From positions 419,803-483,802 of the forward strand of contig NZ_PZJW01000002.1 of NCBI RefSeq assembly GCF_003206615.1: 64,000 bases of DNA, read 5' to 3'. The stretch is from Salinicola acroporae (GTDB lineage Bacteria; Pseudomonadota; Gammaproteobacteria; Pseudomonadales; Halomonadaceae). Positions 1 to 8,692 of the stretch are shown piece after piece (the first letter of the stretch is position 1; each line of letters begins with the position of its first letter). A program made the position numbers and the translations under genes. Below the pieces are notes generated by a model. That model saw only the letters and a program-made list of their open reading frames with translations. It was not told the origin of the DNA and searched no databases.

Positions 1-312
1 CTAGCGGCCATCCGCGAGCATTGGGATGCGCTGGAACTGGCCAGCGAGATCGAAGAGAACGGCCAGGTCGTCACCTATCAGCAGGGCACGCTGGCCGAGC
101 TGCTGGATATCGAGACGCTACTGGCCAAGCTGCCCGCCGCACTCAAGCAGGGCGAATCGCTGGCCCCCAACACGCTGCTGCTGTGCGGCACGGTGCCAGC
201 CATCGGCGGTATCCGCCCCAGCCCGCGCTTCTCGATGACGCTCACCGACCCCGTGCTGAACCGCCGCCTGAGCCATAGCTACACCGTCATCGAGCTCGAG
301 GTCGCGCAATGA
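1..312 (+). CDS. DUF2848 family protein, C-terminal part
   Basis: Only the last 103 residues are in the window; the 5' end lies off the left edge. The tail contains LLCGTVPAIGGIRPSPRF followed by DPVLNRRLSHSYTV, which I recognise as the C-terminal signature of DUF2848 proteins, distant relatives of fumarylacetoacetate hydrolase-fold enzymes. No reaction is established for the family that I can cite. The stop codon overlaps the start of the downstream amidase (ATGA), so the two are probably translationally coupled. The group DUF2848, amidase, ureidoglycolate lyase-like suggests breakdown of an amide or ureide compound. Confidence 0.75.
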   Translation, partial: LAAIREHWDALELASEIEENGQVVTYQQGTLAELLDIETLLAKLPAALKQGESLAPNTLLLCGTVPAIGGIRPSPRFSMTLTDPVLNRRLSHSYTVIELEVAQ

Positions 313-1700
313 GCTCGCCCGAGACGTCACAAGATGACGCACGCGCGTTCTGGGATCGCCCTGCCGGCCAACGCCGGCTGCACGACTGGCAGGCGGCCAT
401 CGACAGCGGCGACTTCACCCCCACCCAGGCACTGGAGGCACTGATCGAGCGGGCACGGTCACGGGCCGAGGTCACCGCCACGACCTATATCGAATTCGAT
501 GCCGACAAGCTGCGGGACCGGTTGGCGCGGGTCGATCCCACCCAACCCCTGGCGGGTGTGCCGATCAGCATCAAGGATCTGTTCGATGTCCAAGGCGAGG
601 TGACCCAGGCCGCCTCCCGCGTGCTGGGTGACAACCCGCCAGCCAGTCGCGATGCGCCGGCGGTCCAGCGTCTGCGACGCGCCGGGGCGCTGCTGACCGG
701 GCGCACCAACATGAGCGAGTTCGCATTCTCGGGGCTCGGCCTCAACCAACACTACGGCACGCCCCCCAATCCGTTCGATGGCGAACGCGTCACCGGCGGT
801 TCGACCTCGGGTGGCGCCGCCTCGGTCGCCTTCGGCCTCGCCGCCGCCACGCTGGGCAGCGATACCGGCGGTTCGCTCAGGATCCCGGCGGCGTTCTGCG
901 GTCTGACCGGCTTCAAGCCGAGCCAGGCCTGCGTGCCCGGTGAAGGGGCCTATCCGCTGGCACCGAGTCTCGACTGCGTGGGTCCGATCGCGCCCAGCGT
1001 CGCGTGCTGCGCCAGCCTCTGGTCGATTCTGGCCGAGAGGCCGCTACCGGCGCTGGATGCCACGCCGCGACCGCTGCGGTTGGCAGTGGCAGCAGGCGGC
1101 CTGCTGAGCGAACTGGACGACGCCGTGGGTGACGGCTTCGAGGCCGCGATCGCGGTACTCGAGGCCCAGGGGTGCCATATCGAGCGAGTGTCGTTCACCG
1201 CGATCGACGCGGCGCTGGCCATCAACCAGCAGGGTGGCCTGGTGGTACCGGAAGCGGCCGCGCTGCATCGCGAGCAGCTCGCCCGCGCCGAAGCCGACTA
1301 CGACCCCTTGATCGCCGAACGCCTGAAGGGCGGCCGGGACATCAGCGCCGCGGACTACCTGCAGCGCCTGTGGCCAAGAGCGGGCTGGCAGCAACGCTTT
1401 GAACAGGAGATGACCGGCTTCGATGCGGTGCTGCTGCCCACCGTCGCCACGCTGCCCCCGAGACGGGCCGCGCTCGAGAACGATGCCGCCGCCTTCCAGC
1501 GCGCCAACCGGCTGGCGCTGCGCAATACCAGCGTCTTCAACTATCTCGACGCGGCCTCGATCTCGCTGCCCTACGTCGCGACCGGCGCCGAGCTTCCCAT
1601 CGGCCTGATGCTATCGCGCCCCCAGGGCGACGATACCATGCTGTTGCAGCATGCCTGCGTGGTGGAAGCGATGCTGCAAGACACCGATCAATCCCGCTGA
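309..1700 (+). CDS. Amidase signature family hydrolase
   Basis: 463-residue amidase of the Ser-cisSer-Lys class. The likely triad is visible: Lys89 in SIKDLF, cis-Ser165 in GGSTSGGA and nucleophile Ser189 in DTGGSLRIP, with spacing close to that of characterised members. It hydrolyses a C-N amide bond; the substrate cannot be read from the sequence. The start overlaps the stop of the DUF2848 gene and a ureidoglycolate lyase-family gene follows after 9 bp, so the three form one operon. It could be an allophanate, ureide or carbamoyl-type hydrolase, but it lacks the extra C-terminal domain of full allophanate hydrolases. Confidence 0.9.
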   Translation: MSSPETSQDDARAFWDRPAGQRRLHDWQAAIDSGDFTPTQALEALIERARSRAEVTATTYIEFDADKLRDRLARVDPTQPLAGVPISIKDLFDVQGEVTQAASRVLGDNPPASRDAPAVQRLRRAGALLTGRTNMSEFAFSGLGLNQHYGTPPNPFDGERVTGGSTSGGAASVAFGLAAATLGSDTGGSLRIPAAFCGLTGFKPSQACVPGEGAYPLAPSLDCVGPIAPSVACCASLWSILAERPLPALDATPRPLRLAVAAGGLLSELDDAVGDGFEAAIAVLEAQGCHIERVSFTAIDAALAINQQGGLVVPEAAALHREQLARAEADYDPLIAERLKGGRDISAADYLQRLWPRAGWQQRFEQEMTGFDAVLLPTVATLPPRRAALENDAAAFQRANRLALRNTSVFNYLDAASISLPYVATGAELPIGLMLSRPQGDDTMLLQHACVVEAMLQDTDQSR

Positions 1701-1709
1701 GGAGAGCGC

Positions 1710-2252
1710 GTGGACATCAAGACGCTACCGATCGACGCACTCTCGCCGACGTCATTCGCCCCTTATGGCGATGTGATGGGGTGGCCCGCCGATCTTGCCG
1801 AAGGCGAGCCGGGATATCGTTCTGCAGCCAGCGATTTCGTCCACCAGCTCAGCTTCGACACCGGCATCGATGGCGGTCCCGCTGAAGTGCTCTGGGTGCA
1901 CTATCGCGATAACTCATCGCGCATCGACAAGCTGGAGATGCATCGGCTGACCCATCAGGCCGTCGTGCCGATCCACGGCGGCGATCTCGTGCAGATCGTC
2001 TGTCTCGATCACGACGGCGGTCCGGATATCGATTCGCTGAAAGCCTTTCGGCTGCCCCAGGGCCTGGGCGTGTCGATGCATCCCGGCTGCTGGCATGCCA
2101 CGAGGGCACTCGACGGCGAGGTTACGGCGTTGATGCTGACCCGTCACTCCACCACTCGGGAGCTGATCGCCATGCTGACCGAAGGCGCGGCCGGTAGCGA
2201 GAGCCGGTTGACACCGCTGCCGGCCGCGATCGAGCTGGATCTCCAACGGTGA
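1710..2252 (+). CDS. Ureidoglycolate lyase (AllA) family protein
   Basis: 180 residues, close to the usual AllA length of about 160-170. The cupin-like core is recognisable from LEMHRLTHQAVVPIHG and the later SMHPGCWHA segment. AllA releases urea from ureidoglycolate to give glyoxylate. The start is GTG with GGAGAG just upstream. No allantoinase or allantoate amidohydrolase is nearby, so the natural substrate may be another ureido or amido acid produced by the upstream amidase. Family assignment is firm; the exact reaction is inferred. Confidence 0.8.
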   Translation: MDIKTLPIDALSPTSFAPYGDVMGWPADLAEGEPGYRSAASDFVHQLSFDTGIDGGPAEVLWVHYRDNSSRIDKLEMHRLTHQAVVPIHGGDLVQIVCLDHDGGPDIDSLKAFRLPQGLGVSMHPGCWHATRALDGEVTALMLTRHSTTRELIAMLTEGAAGSESRLTPLPAAIELDLQR

Positions 2253-2301
2253 TGTCGCCACGCGTCGAGATGCATCACGCACCCGGGCCTTAGTCACCTC
2301 A

Positions 2302-3600
2302 TCAACGTCCGGACCCACGACGAGCGAGCCGGCCGATCTTGTCGATCAGTCCCAGCGGCGGCATGGCAGGCAGATAGAAGTGCTGCAGTGGCACGCCCGG
2401 CCGGCTCGATACCGTCGCTTTCGGCGCGGCATCGGCCTGCGCCCCTCGCGCGGACCGGTATCCGATCGGCATCGTCGCCAACGCGATCGACGCGAAGACG
2501 ATGAAACAGAAGGCGTAGCCGTGGTTGCCGATCAGGTAGCCTGCCAGTGGCGAACCGACGATCTGGCCCGCCGCGATCATCAAGAACGGCAACCCGAGCC
2601 CGATGGCGGGACGGTCACTGTAGAGGCGCACGCCCCAGACCAGATAGATACCCGTGAGCATGATGTAGCTCGCCCCGAACAGGGCGCCTGACCCCAGCGC
2701 GGCCGGCAGGCTCGAGGGCATCAGCGCGAGCAGCGACAGCGCAAGTGCCAGCGCGAGCAGCGTTGCCCGGTGCACCCCATTGATGCCGAAGCGGTTGACG
2801 AGATCCCCGGCAAGGCCACCGACCAGGCCGGCGACGCCAATCAGAATCCAGACGCTGTTGGCCAGCGCCTGGGAGAACTCCCCCTGCGTCAGCAGCGCCT
2901 CGCTCGAGAACGTCCAGTAGGCGGCACTGGCAATGCCCATGCCCATCGCGGCCACCATCACGCGCCAGGCCGAGGCCCGCCGCACTCCTTCTCGGTTCGG
3001 CCTGCCCGCTGCCTTCGAGGCGGTGTCGTCACGCGCTTCGCTCGTCCCGGCACGCGGCACGCTGACGAACAACAGCACGGCGTTGAGCAAAGCGGCCACC
3101 GCAAAAGCGGCATAGGCGATTCGCCACTGCCCCGTGGCGATAAACGCCACCGGGCCGGAGATGGCGACGCCGAGGCTGGTACCGGCATTGATGACGGTAT
3201 TGGCCCGGCCCTGGCGGTCGGTTGCGATCGAACTCGAGACGGCCTGGGCCATGGGTGGCGATGCCAGTCCGGTGCTGGCTCCCGCCAGCAGGATGGCGCC
3301 GGCCAGCCACGGCGCGCTGGTGCTGACGGAGATGACCGCCATTCCCGTCGCGGCGACCAGGGCCGCGGCAACGGCAATGGCTCGAGCGCCGAGCCGCTCC
3401 ACCAGTAGCGCGCTGATCACGATGGCGAAACAGTAGCCCACGTAGGCACCGCTGCCGATGGCCCCCGCCATTGTCGAACCCATCCCGACATCCTCGCGCA
3501 TGCTGGGCAGGAACAGGCCGTAGGCGAAGCGTGCCAGGCCGTAGCTCACACCGATCAGTAGCGTCCCCGCGACGATGAGCCGACGTTCCTGGTGAGTCAT
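2302..3600 (-). CDS. MFS transporter, YbfB/YjiJ type
   Basis: 432-residue major facilitator with about twelve hydrophobic segments; the N-terminal GVSYGLARFAYGLFLPSM stretch is typical of the YbfB/YjiJ group. I chose the ATG at 3600 because GGGAGG lies directly before it; a longer reading frame upstream lacks hydrophobic or conserved residues. The substrate is unknown. The gene probably responds to the TetR regulator encoded just upstream: both leaders carry nearly the same 18-bp sequence (see the operator entries). An efflux role is likely but not shown. Confidence 0.85.
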   Translation of the reverse strand: MTHQERRLIVAGTLLIGVSYGLARFAYGLFLPSMREDVGMGSTMAGAIGSGAYVGYCFAIVISALLVERLGARAIAVAAALVAATGMAVISVSTSAPWLAGAILLAGASTGLASPPMAQAVSSSIATDRQGRANTVINAGTSLGVAISGPVAFIATGQWRIAYAAFAVAALLNAVLLFVSVPRAGTSEARDDTASKAAGRPNREGVRRASAWRVMVAAMGMGIASAAYWTFSSEALLTQGEFSQALANSVWILIGVAGLVGGLAGDLVNRFGINGVHRATLLALALALSLLALMPSSLPAALGSGALFGASYIMLTGIYLVWGVRLYSDRPAIGLGLPFLMIAAGQIVGSPLAGYLIGNHGYAFCFIVFASIALATMPIGYRSARGAQADAAPKATVSSRPGVPLQHFYLPAMPPLGLIDKIGRLARRGSGR

Positions 3601-3663
3601 GATGCAATCCTCCCTGGCTACCGAATCCGGCTCGAGTGACGATCCCAAGACGACGCCCCTGAT

Positions 3664-3681
3664 GTAAAATGATCGTTTTCC
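3664..3681 (-). promoter_or_regulatory. Candidate TetR operator upstream of the MFS gene
   Basis: Read on the minus strand this is GGAAAACGATCATTTTAC. It matches the sequence in front of the TetR gene (GTAAAACGATAACTTTAC) at all but three positions and has partial dyad symmetry. It lies about 65 bp upstream of the MFS start, where a promoter would be. Assignment to the neighbouring TetR protein is inferred from the sharing of the motif. Confidence 0.6.
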
Positions 3682-3735
3682 CCACGCTCGTGACACAGCC
3701 GCCGACATCGAGCCGGAGAGAGCAATTTCCTGCGG

Positions 3736-4263
3736 TCAGACCATAGCGGACTCGACCAGCCGCCGCGCCGCTCGCAGAGCCACGTCCACGGTCGCGCTAC
3801 CCCGATAGGTCGCGGCGTGGGTCACACCTTCGACCAGCAGCAGAATCGATTCGGCCAGTTCGTCGTCGCGACGCCCGGTCTCCGCTTCGACGATCTCTTC
3901 GATGCGCTGCCGCAGCCGCGCCTTGTGACGCGTCATGGCCTCGACGATTTCCGGCACGTCGCCGCCGGTCTCGGCCCAACTGCGCAGAAACAGACAGCCC
4001 CGCGCGCCCTCGTCGGCGAACCACGCGCCCAGCGCCCCGAACAGGTCATCCAGGCTGACGGCGCTCGCCAGCGAGCGCATGAAGCGACGATCGCGCTCGT
4101 CGAGGACGATCGCCAGCAGGCGGTTCTTGCTGCCGACATGCTTGTAGAGCGTGCGGCTGGAGATGCCGGCGCCGTGGGTCAGCCGGTCCATCCCCGTGGC
4201 GGTGAAGCCATGGCGATCGAAGAGCTGCTCGGCGGTGTCGATCAGTCGTGTGCGAATGTCCAT
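3736..4263 (-). CDS. TetR/AcrR family transcriptional regulator
   Basis: 175 residues. The N-terminal helix-turn-helix is clear: TRLIDTAEQLFDRHGFTATG, then SSRTLYKHVGSKNRLL, the usual TetR recognition helix. The C-terminal half carries the TetR_C-type segment GCLFLRSWAE. I set the start at 4263 (MDIRTRLIDTAEQ); the frame stays open upstream but that part is not conserved. A palindrome immediately upstream suggests autoregulation, and a second copy lies before the MFS gene, so this is most likely the local repressor of that transporter. Confidence 0.85.
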   Translation of the reverse strand: MDIRTRLIDTAEQLFDRHGFTATGMDRLTHGAGISSRTLYKHVGSKNRLLAIVLDERDRRFMRSLASAVSLDDLFGALGAWFADEGARGCLFLRSWAETGGDVPEIVEAMTRHKARLRQRIEEIVEAETGRRDDELAESILLLVEGVTHAATYRGSATVDVALRAARRLVESAMV

Positions 4264-4272
4264 GACCCCAAT

Positions 4273-4290
4273 GTAAAACGATAACTTTAC
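4273..4290 (-). promoter_or_regulatory. Candidate TetR autoregulatory operator
   Basis: GTAAAACGATAACTTTAC on the plus strand: GTAAA and TTTAC arms around an 8-bp centre. It begins 10 bp upstream of the TetR start codon and has a near copy upstream of the MFS transporter. Site sequence is observed; binding is inferred. Confidence 0.6.
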
Positions 4291-4424
4291 TCGTGCAAGG
4301 CCCGATTCACCGGTCTTCGGCCATCTTCGCGGTCCGCCTGTGCCGGGCGCTTCGCGCAAGGTCGGATCCGCCCCTTGGCAGGAAAATGCTAAGATGCCGC
4401 CCCCTTTACCGGAGGCCGCCAACC

Positions 4425-5627
4425 GTGTCCCGATCCGTTCCCCCTGCTGCTCGATCGCTGCCCGCCTGGCTATGGCTTGTGGCCTTCGGTCTGGCGGCGA
4501 TCAACTTGCGCGCACCGATCGTGGTGATCGGGCCGGTGCTCGAACCGATCATGGGGACACTGGCCATCGGTGCCGGCACGGCGAGCCTGTTCACCACCGG
4601 AATGATTCTCTGCTTCGGCCTGCTGTCGCCGCTGGCGCCGGGGTTCGCCGACCGTGTCGGGCTCGATCGCGCCATCGCCTGCGCGATCACGCTGATCGCT
4701 GTCGGCGGCGTGATGCGCGGCGTCGAGAGCCTGACAGTCATGCTGCTCGGCACGCTGTGCGCAGGAATGGGTATCGCCTTCGGCAATGTGTTCATGCCGA
4801 GCCTGGTCAAGCGCGATCGCGGTGACCGCCTGGGCCGTACCATGGGTCTCTACACGGTCATGATGGGCGTTGGCGCCACGATCAGCGCCGGGAGCGCCAT
4901 CCCGCTGATGAACGCCTCGGGAAGCTGGTCCACCCCGATCTGGCTGTGGGCCGCCTTCGGAATCGGATCCGCCATCGTGTGGTGGCGCATGGCGCTGTCG
5001 CTGGGGCCCGAGCAACCGACCGCCTCCCGTCGGCCGCCCATGTCGCGCCTGTTCCGCAGTCCGGTGGCGTGGACCCTGACGCTGTTCATGGGCGCCCAGT
5101 CACTGAGCTTCTATACGCTGCAGACCTGGGTGCCGGCGGTGGCGATCCAGGCCGGCGTCCCCGAAGCGACCGCGGGGATCATGCTGTCGCTGATCAACCT
5201 CACCAGCATTCCGGGCAGCTACATCGTTGCCCGCCTGGCCTCGCGGCTGACCCATCACAGCCTGCTGGTGCTCGGGCTCTGTTCGCTGGTGGCGTTGGCG
5301 CTGTTCGGCCTGCTACTGGCACCAGCGGCCTCGCCACTACTGTGGGCGGTGCTGCTGGGCGCCGGCCAGGGCGGCTGTTTCGCCTTCGCGCTGACCATGA
5401 TCGTGCTGCGTACCCGTCAGCCCCAGCATGCCGCGATGCTCTCGGGGATGTCCCAGAGCATCGGCTATCTGATGGGTGCCAGCGGCCCACTACTGTTCGG
5501 CGCCCTGCACGGCCTGAGCGGCGACTGGCAGCTGTCATTGATCTTTCTGATCGTGCTGCTCGCCGGCCAGAGCGTGGCCGGCGTACTGATCGGCCGGCCC
5601 AGAATGGTCAAGCTGGGAGACGACTGA
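4425..5627 (+). CDS. MFS transporter, CynX/NimT (cyanate permease-like) type
   Basis: 400 residues. The segment ALAAINLRAPIVVIGPVL (here FGLAAINLRAPIV) is characteristic of the CynX/NimT branch of the major facilitator superfamily, which includes cyanate and 2-nitroimidazole transporters. The frame is open for 132 bp upstream, but GGAGG at 4411 precedes a GTG at 4425, giving a start right before the first membrane helix; I take this GTG. No cyanase or linked catabolic gene is next to it, so the substrate is open. Confidence 0.8.
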   Translation: MSRSVPPAARSLPAWLWLVAFGLAAINLRAPIVVIGPVLEPIMGTLAIGAGTASLFTTGMILCFGLLSPLAPGFADRVGLDRAIACAITLIAVGGVMRGVESLTVMLLGTLCAGMGIAFGNVFMPSLVKRDRGDRLGRTMGLYTVMMGVGATISAGSAIPLMNASGSWSTPIWLWAAFGIGSAIVWWRMALSLGPEQPTASRRPPMSRLFRSPVAWTLTLFMGAQSLSFYTLQTWVPAVAIQAGVPEATAGIMLSLINLTSIPGSYIVARLASRLTHHSLLVLGLCSLVALALFGLLLAPAASPLLWAVLLGAGQGGCFAFALTMIVLRTRQPQHAAMLSGMSQSIGYLMGASGPLLFGALHGLSGDWQLSLIFLIVLLAGQSVAGVLIGRPRMVKLGDD

Positions 5628-5810
5628 CCTCCCGGGGAACAGGCTGGCGGCAAACGCTCACCGCCCTTGTCGGCAATCTCTGATACGCTGGCCGGTCGAA
5701 TGCGGGCAAACTTCGGGATCGTGCTGCAATCGGTGACGGGAACCCGCCCATCAGGCCTCGATTGCCCATCGCAACCTCCTCTCTTCCATCACCGCGCGTC
5801 GGGAATCGAT

Positions 5811-6266
5811 ATGGACTGGAACGTGGCTTATGTCTGGCTGGCCGTCGCCCTGCTGCTGGGGCTGGCGGAGCTGGCCTCCGGTGCCCTGGTGCTGCTGGCA
5901 CTGGCGATCGCTGCCGCCATCGCGGCGCTGCTGGCCTGGCTGGGTGCCTCGATGACCTGGCAACTGCTCGGGCTGGGATTTGCAGCCGGCGTGCTGCTGC
6001 CGCTGGTGGTCAAGGTGATCCGACCGAGGTTCTCGCCGCCGGGCGTCGACTACGGCACCACCGGCACCGGCGTCGAGAAGGGCAACGAGTACCGCACGCT
6101 CAAGCGCGATTTCGATGGCGCGACCGGCCTCAAGATCAATGGCGACTTCTATCGATTGAGAGTCGCCGATACCGATACCACCGAACTGCCGCTCGGCAGC
6201 CCGGTCATCTTTCAGCGTTTCGACGGTACCGAAGCCATCGTCACGCTGAAGCGTCCTACGGAGTAA
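5811..6266 (+). CDS. NfeD family membrane protein
   Basis: 151 residues: two or three N-terminal transmembrane helices (residues about 5-70) and a C-terminal OB-fold domain with GTTGTGVEKG and LPLGSPVIFQRFDGTEAIV. NfeD proteins work with SPFH/stomatin partners in membrane microdomains. The next gene, 5 bp downstream, is exactly such an SPFH protein, so the pair is a standard nfeD-stomatin operon. The start at MDWNVAYVWL is chosen because upstream codons are not hydrophobic or conserved. Confidence 0.9.
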   Translation: MDWNVAYVWLAVALLLGLAELASGALVLLALAIAAAIAALLAWLGASMTWQLLGLGFAAGVLLPLVVKVIRPRFSPPGVDYGTTGTGVEKGNEYRTLKRDFDGATGLKINGDFYRLRVADTDTTELPLGSPVIFQRFDGTEAIVTLKRPTE

Positions 6267-6271
6267 CGCTC

Positions 6272-7321
6272 ATGGATCTTCTCGCCAGCCCGGGTCTGAT
6301 CATCAGCCTGATCATCGTCGCCATCGGCGTGCTGCTCATCGTCAAGGGACTGGTGATCGTTCGCCAGTCGGAGGTGATGGTGGTGGAGCGACTGGGCTCC
6401 TTCAACCGACTGCTCGAGAGCGGGATCAACATCATCATCCCATTCATCGAGCAACCCCGTGCCATCAGCATGATCCGCTATCGCAAGCAGGGCGAAGAGT
6501 ACTACCCCATCGCCACCGACGAGATTCGCATCGACCGTCGCGAGACGGTGATGGACTTCCCGGGCCAGCCGGTGGTGACCACCGACAACGTGACGGTCAC
6601 GATCAATGGCGCGCTCTACTATCAGATCATCGATCCCAAGCGGGCGGTCTATGAAGTCGCCAACATGAGCCAGGCCGTCGAGGTGCTGGCCAAGACCACG
6701 CTGCGTTCGGTAGTGGGCAAGATGGAGCTCGACAAGCTGTTCGAATCCCGCGCCGAGGTCAACAACGCCATACAGTCCGCCATGGAGGAGCCGGCCTCGA
6801 AATGGGGCGTCAAGATCTCTCGCGTGGAGGTGCAGGACATCGCCATGCCGGAAGAGGTCGAGAGCGCCATGCGCCTGCAGATGGCGGCTGAGCGTAAACG
6901 ACGCGCCACCGTGACCGAAGCCGAGGGCGAGAAATCCGCTGCCATCGCCATGGCCCAGGGTCAGCGCGAATCGTCGATTCTCAATGCCGAAGGCGACAAG
7001 CAGTCCGCCATTCTGCGCGCCCAGGGCGAACAGGAGTCGATCAAGCTGGTGCTCAGTGCCATCGGCGAGACGGAAGAGAACAAGCGCACCGTGGTGGGTT
7101 ACCTGCTCGGCCAGAGCTACATCAAGGCCCTGCCGACCATGGCCAAGGATGGCGAGCGCGTGTTCGTCCCCTACGAGTCTTCCGCCCTGCTGGGCAGCAT
7201 GGGGATGTTCCGCGAGATGGCCGGCTCACCGGAAGAGGTGGTGAGCCAGCACGTCAGAAACCGCCAGAGTGGCGCCGACCTGCGCAGCGGCATGGTCGGT
7301 GGCGCCGCGGGGCAAGGCTGA
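6272..7321 (+). CDS. SPFH/stomatin-like membrane protein (QmcA type)
   Basis: 349 residues: one N-terminal membrane anchor (about 8-28), an SPFH domain with VVERLGSFNR, and an alanine/glutamate-rich coiled-coil (about 205-275) containing AERKRRATVTEAEGEK and IAMAQGQRES. This is the classic bacterial stomatin layout, similar in size to E. coli QmcA (305 aa). Such proteins form large oligomers at the inner membrane and modulate proteases and membrane organisation. It pairs with the adjacent NfeD gene. Confidence 0.93.
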   Translation: MDLLASPGLIISLIIVAIGVLLIVKGLVIVRQSEVMVVERLGSFNRLLESGINIIIPFIEQPRAISMIRYRKQGEEYYPIATDEIRIDRRETVMDFPGQPVVTTDNVTVTINGALYYQIIDPKRAVYEVANMSQAVEVLAKTTLRSVVGKMELDKLFESRAEVNNAIQSAMEEPASKWGVKISRVEVQDIAMPEEVESAMRLQMAAERKRRATVTEAEGEKSAAIAMAQGQRESSILNAEGDKQSAILRAQGEQESIKLVLSAIGETEENKRTVVGYLLGQSYIKALPTMAKDGERVFVPYESSALLGSMGMFREMAGSPEEVVSQHVRNRQSGADLRSGMVGGAAGQG

Positions 7322-7330
7322 GCGGCAGGC

Positions 7331-8692
7331 TCATGTCGCCAGTTGAAATGGATAGACGTTGCCGATGCCCAGCAGGCGGGTGAGTTCGTCCAGCGCTGCC
7401 AGTGTCTCCTCGGCGAGCTGCGGGTCGGCCAGATCGTCGGGCGTCAGCCGGTCACGGTAGTGACGCTCGACCCACGCCACCAGCTCGGCGTGCAGCCCCT
7501 CATCGAGCAGCACGCGCCCGCCCAGGGCGCCGCGCTCCTGCGCCGAGAGCGCCACCCGCAGACGCAGACACGCCGGCCCGCCCCCGTTGCGCATGCTCTG
7601 CTTGACGTCCTTGACCAGGATCTCGCCGATCGGGTTGTGCCCGGCCAGCAGCAGATCCTGGATCGCCCGCCACACCGTCTCGTTCTCCTGGCACTCGCCC
7701 GGCACCACCAGCGTCATGTCGCCGCCAGGGTTGGTGAGCAGCTGCGAGTTGAACAGATAGGTCGAGACCGCCTCCTCCAGGCTGATCGCCTCGCTGGGGA
7801 CGCGCACCGGGATCAGCGGCGTGGCCATTCGGCTGCGCAGCGCATCCAGGGTCTGCTCCTCGTCGAGGAACGCCATCTCGTGGTAGAGCAGTACCGGGCC
7901 GTTGCCCACCGCGATCACGTCGTTGTGGAACACCCCGGCATCGATCGCCTCGGGGTGCTGCTGGGCGAACACCGTCTGCGCATCAGTCAGGCCGTGCTGA
8001 CGCGCGATCGCCTGGCTCGCCTCGAGGGTCTGGCGGGCGGGATAACGCTGCGGGCCGCGCTCGCCGCCGAACGCCTGACGCCCGTAGACGTAGAGATGCA
8101 CGCCGGGCTCGCCGTGGTCGCCGCAGAGCCGGGTGTGGTTGGCCGCGCCCTCGTCGGAGAACGCCGGGGTCGCCGGCAGCGCCGAATGATGGGCGAAGTG
8201 CGCCGGATCGCGGAAGATCGCCGCCAGCACCCGGCCCGTGGTCTCCGGCTCGAGATAGCGATGGAAGCTCGACTGCAGATTGGCCGGGGTGAAGTGTACC
8301 CGGCCATCCGGCGCATCGGGACTCGGCGTGATCGTCGCCGCATTGGCGGTCCACATCGACGAGGCCGAGCAGACCGCCCGCAGGATCTGCGGTGCTTCTC
8401 GCCCGGCCCGCGCCAGCACCTCGGCGTTGCTGCCGGCAAAGCCGAGCGAGCGCAGCGCGCCCAGATCCGGGCGCTGCTGGGGCGGCAGTACGCCCTGGGC
8501 GTAGCCGGCATCCATCAGCGACTTCATCTTGGCCAGGCCCTGCAGCGCCGCCTCGCGGGGGTTGGACGCAAGCCCGCCATGGCGCATCGAGGCCACGTTG
8601 CCGTGAGCCAACCCGGCGTAGTTGTGGGTCGGTCCGACCAGGCCGTCGAAGTTGACCTCGAGGACGTCGTCCTTCACACCGTCGCGGCTCAT
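7331..8692 (-). CDS. astB: N-succinylarginine dihydrolase
   Basis: 453 residues against 447 for E. coli AstB. It cleaves N2-succinylarginine to N2-succinylornithine, CO2 and two ammonia, the second step of the AST pathway. Recognisable features are the N-terminal [16 protein letters not shown] and the HNDVIAVGN and [11 protein letters not shown] segments of the guanidino-modifying fold, carrying the catalytic His and Cys. Its ATG overlaps the astD stop (ATGA), so it is the last gene of the leftward aru/ast operon. Confidence 0.96.
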   Translation of the reverse strand: MSRDGVKDDVLEVNFDGLVGPTHNYAGLAHGNVASMRHGGLASNPREAALQGLAKMKSLMDAGYAQGVLPPQQRPDLGALRSLGFAGSNAEVLARAGREAPQILRAVCSASSMWTANAATITPSPDAPDGRVHFTPANLQSSFHRYLEPETTGRVLAAIFRDPAHFAHHSALPATPAFSDEGAANHTRLCGDHGEPGVHLYVYGRQAFGGERGPQRYPARQTLEASQAIARQHGLTDAQTVFAQQHPEAIDAGVFHNDVIAVGNGPVLLYHEMAFLDEEQTLDALRSRMATPLIPVRVPSEAISLEEAVSTYLFNSQLLTNPGGDMTLVVPGECQENETVWRAIQDLLLAGHNPIGEILVKDVKQSMRNGGGPACLRLRVALSAQERGALGGRVLLDEGLHAELVAWVERHYRDRLTPDDLADPQLAEETLAALDELTRLLGIGNVYPFQLAT

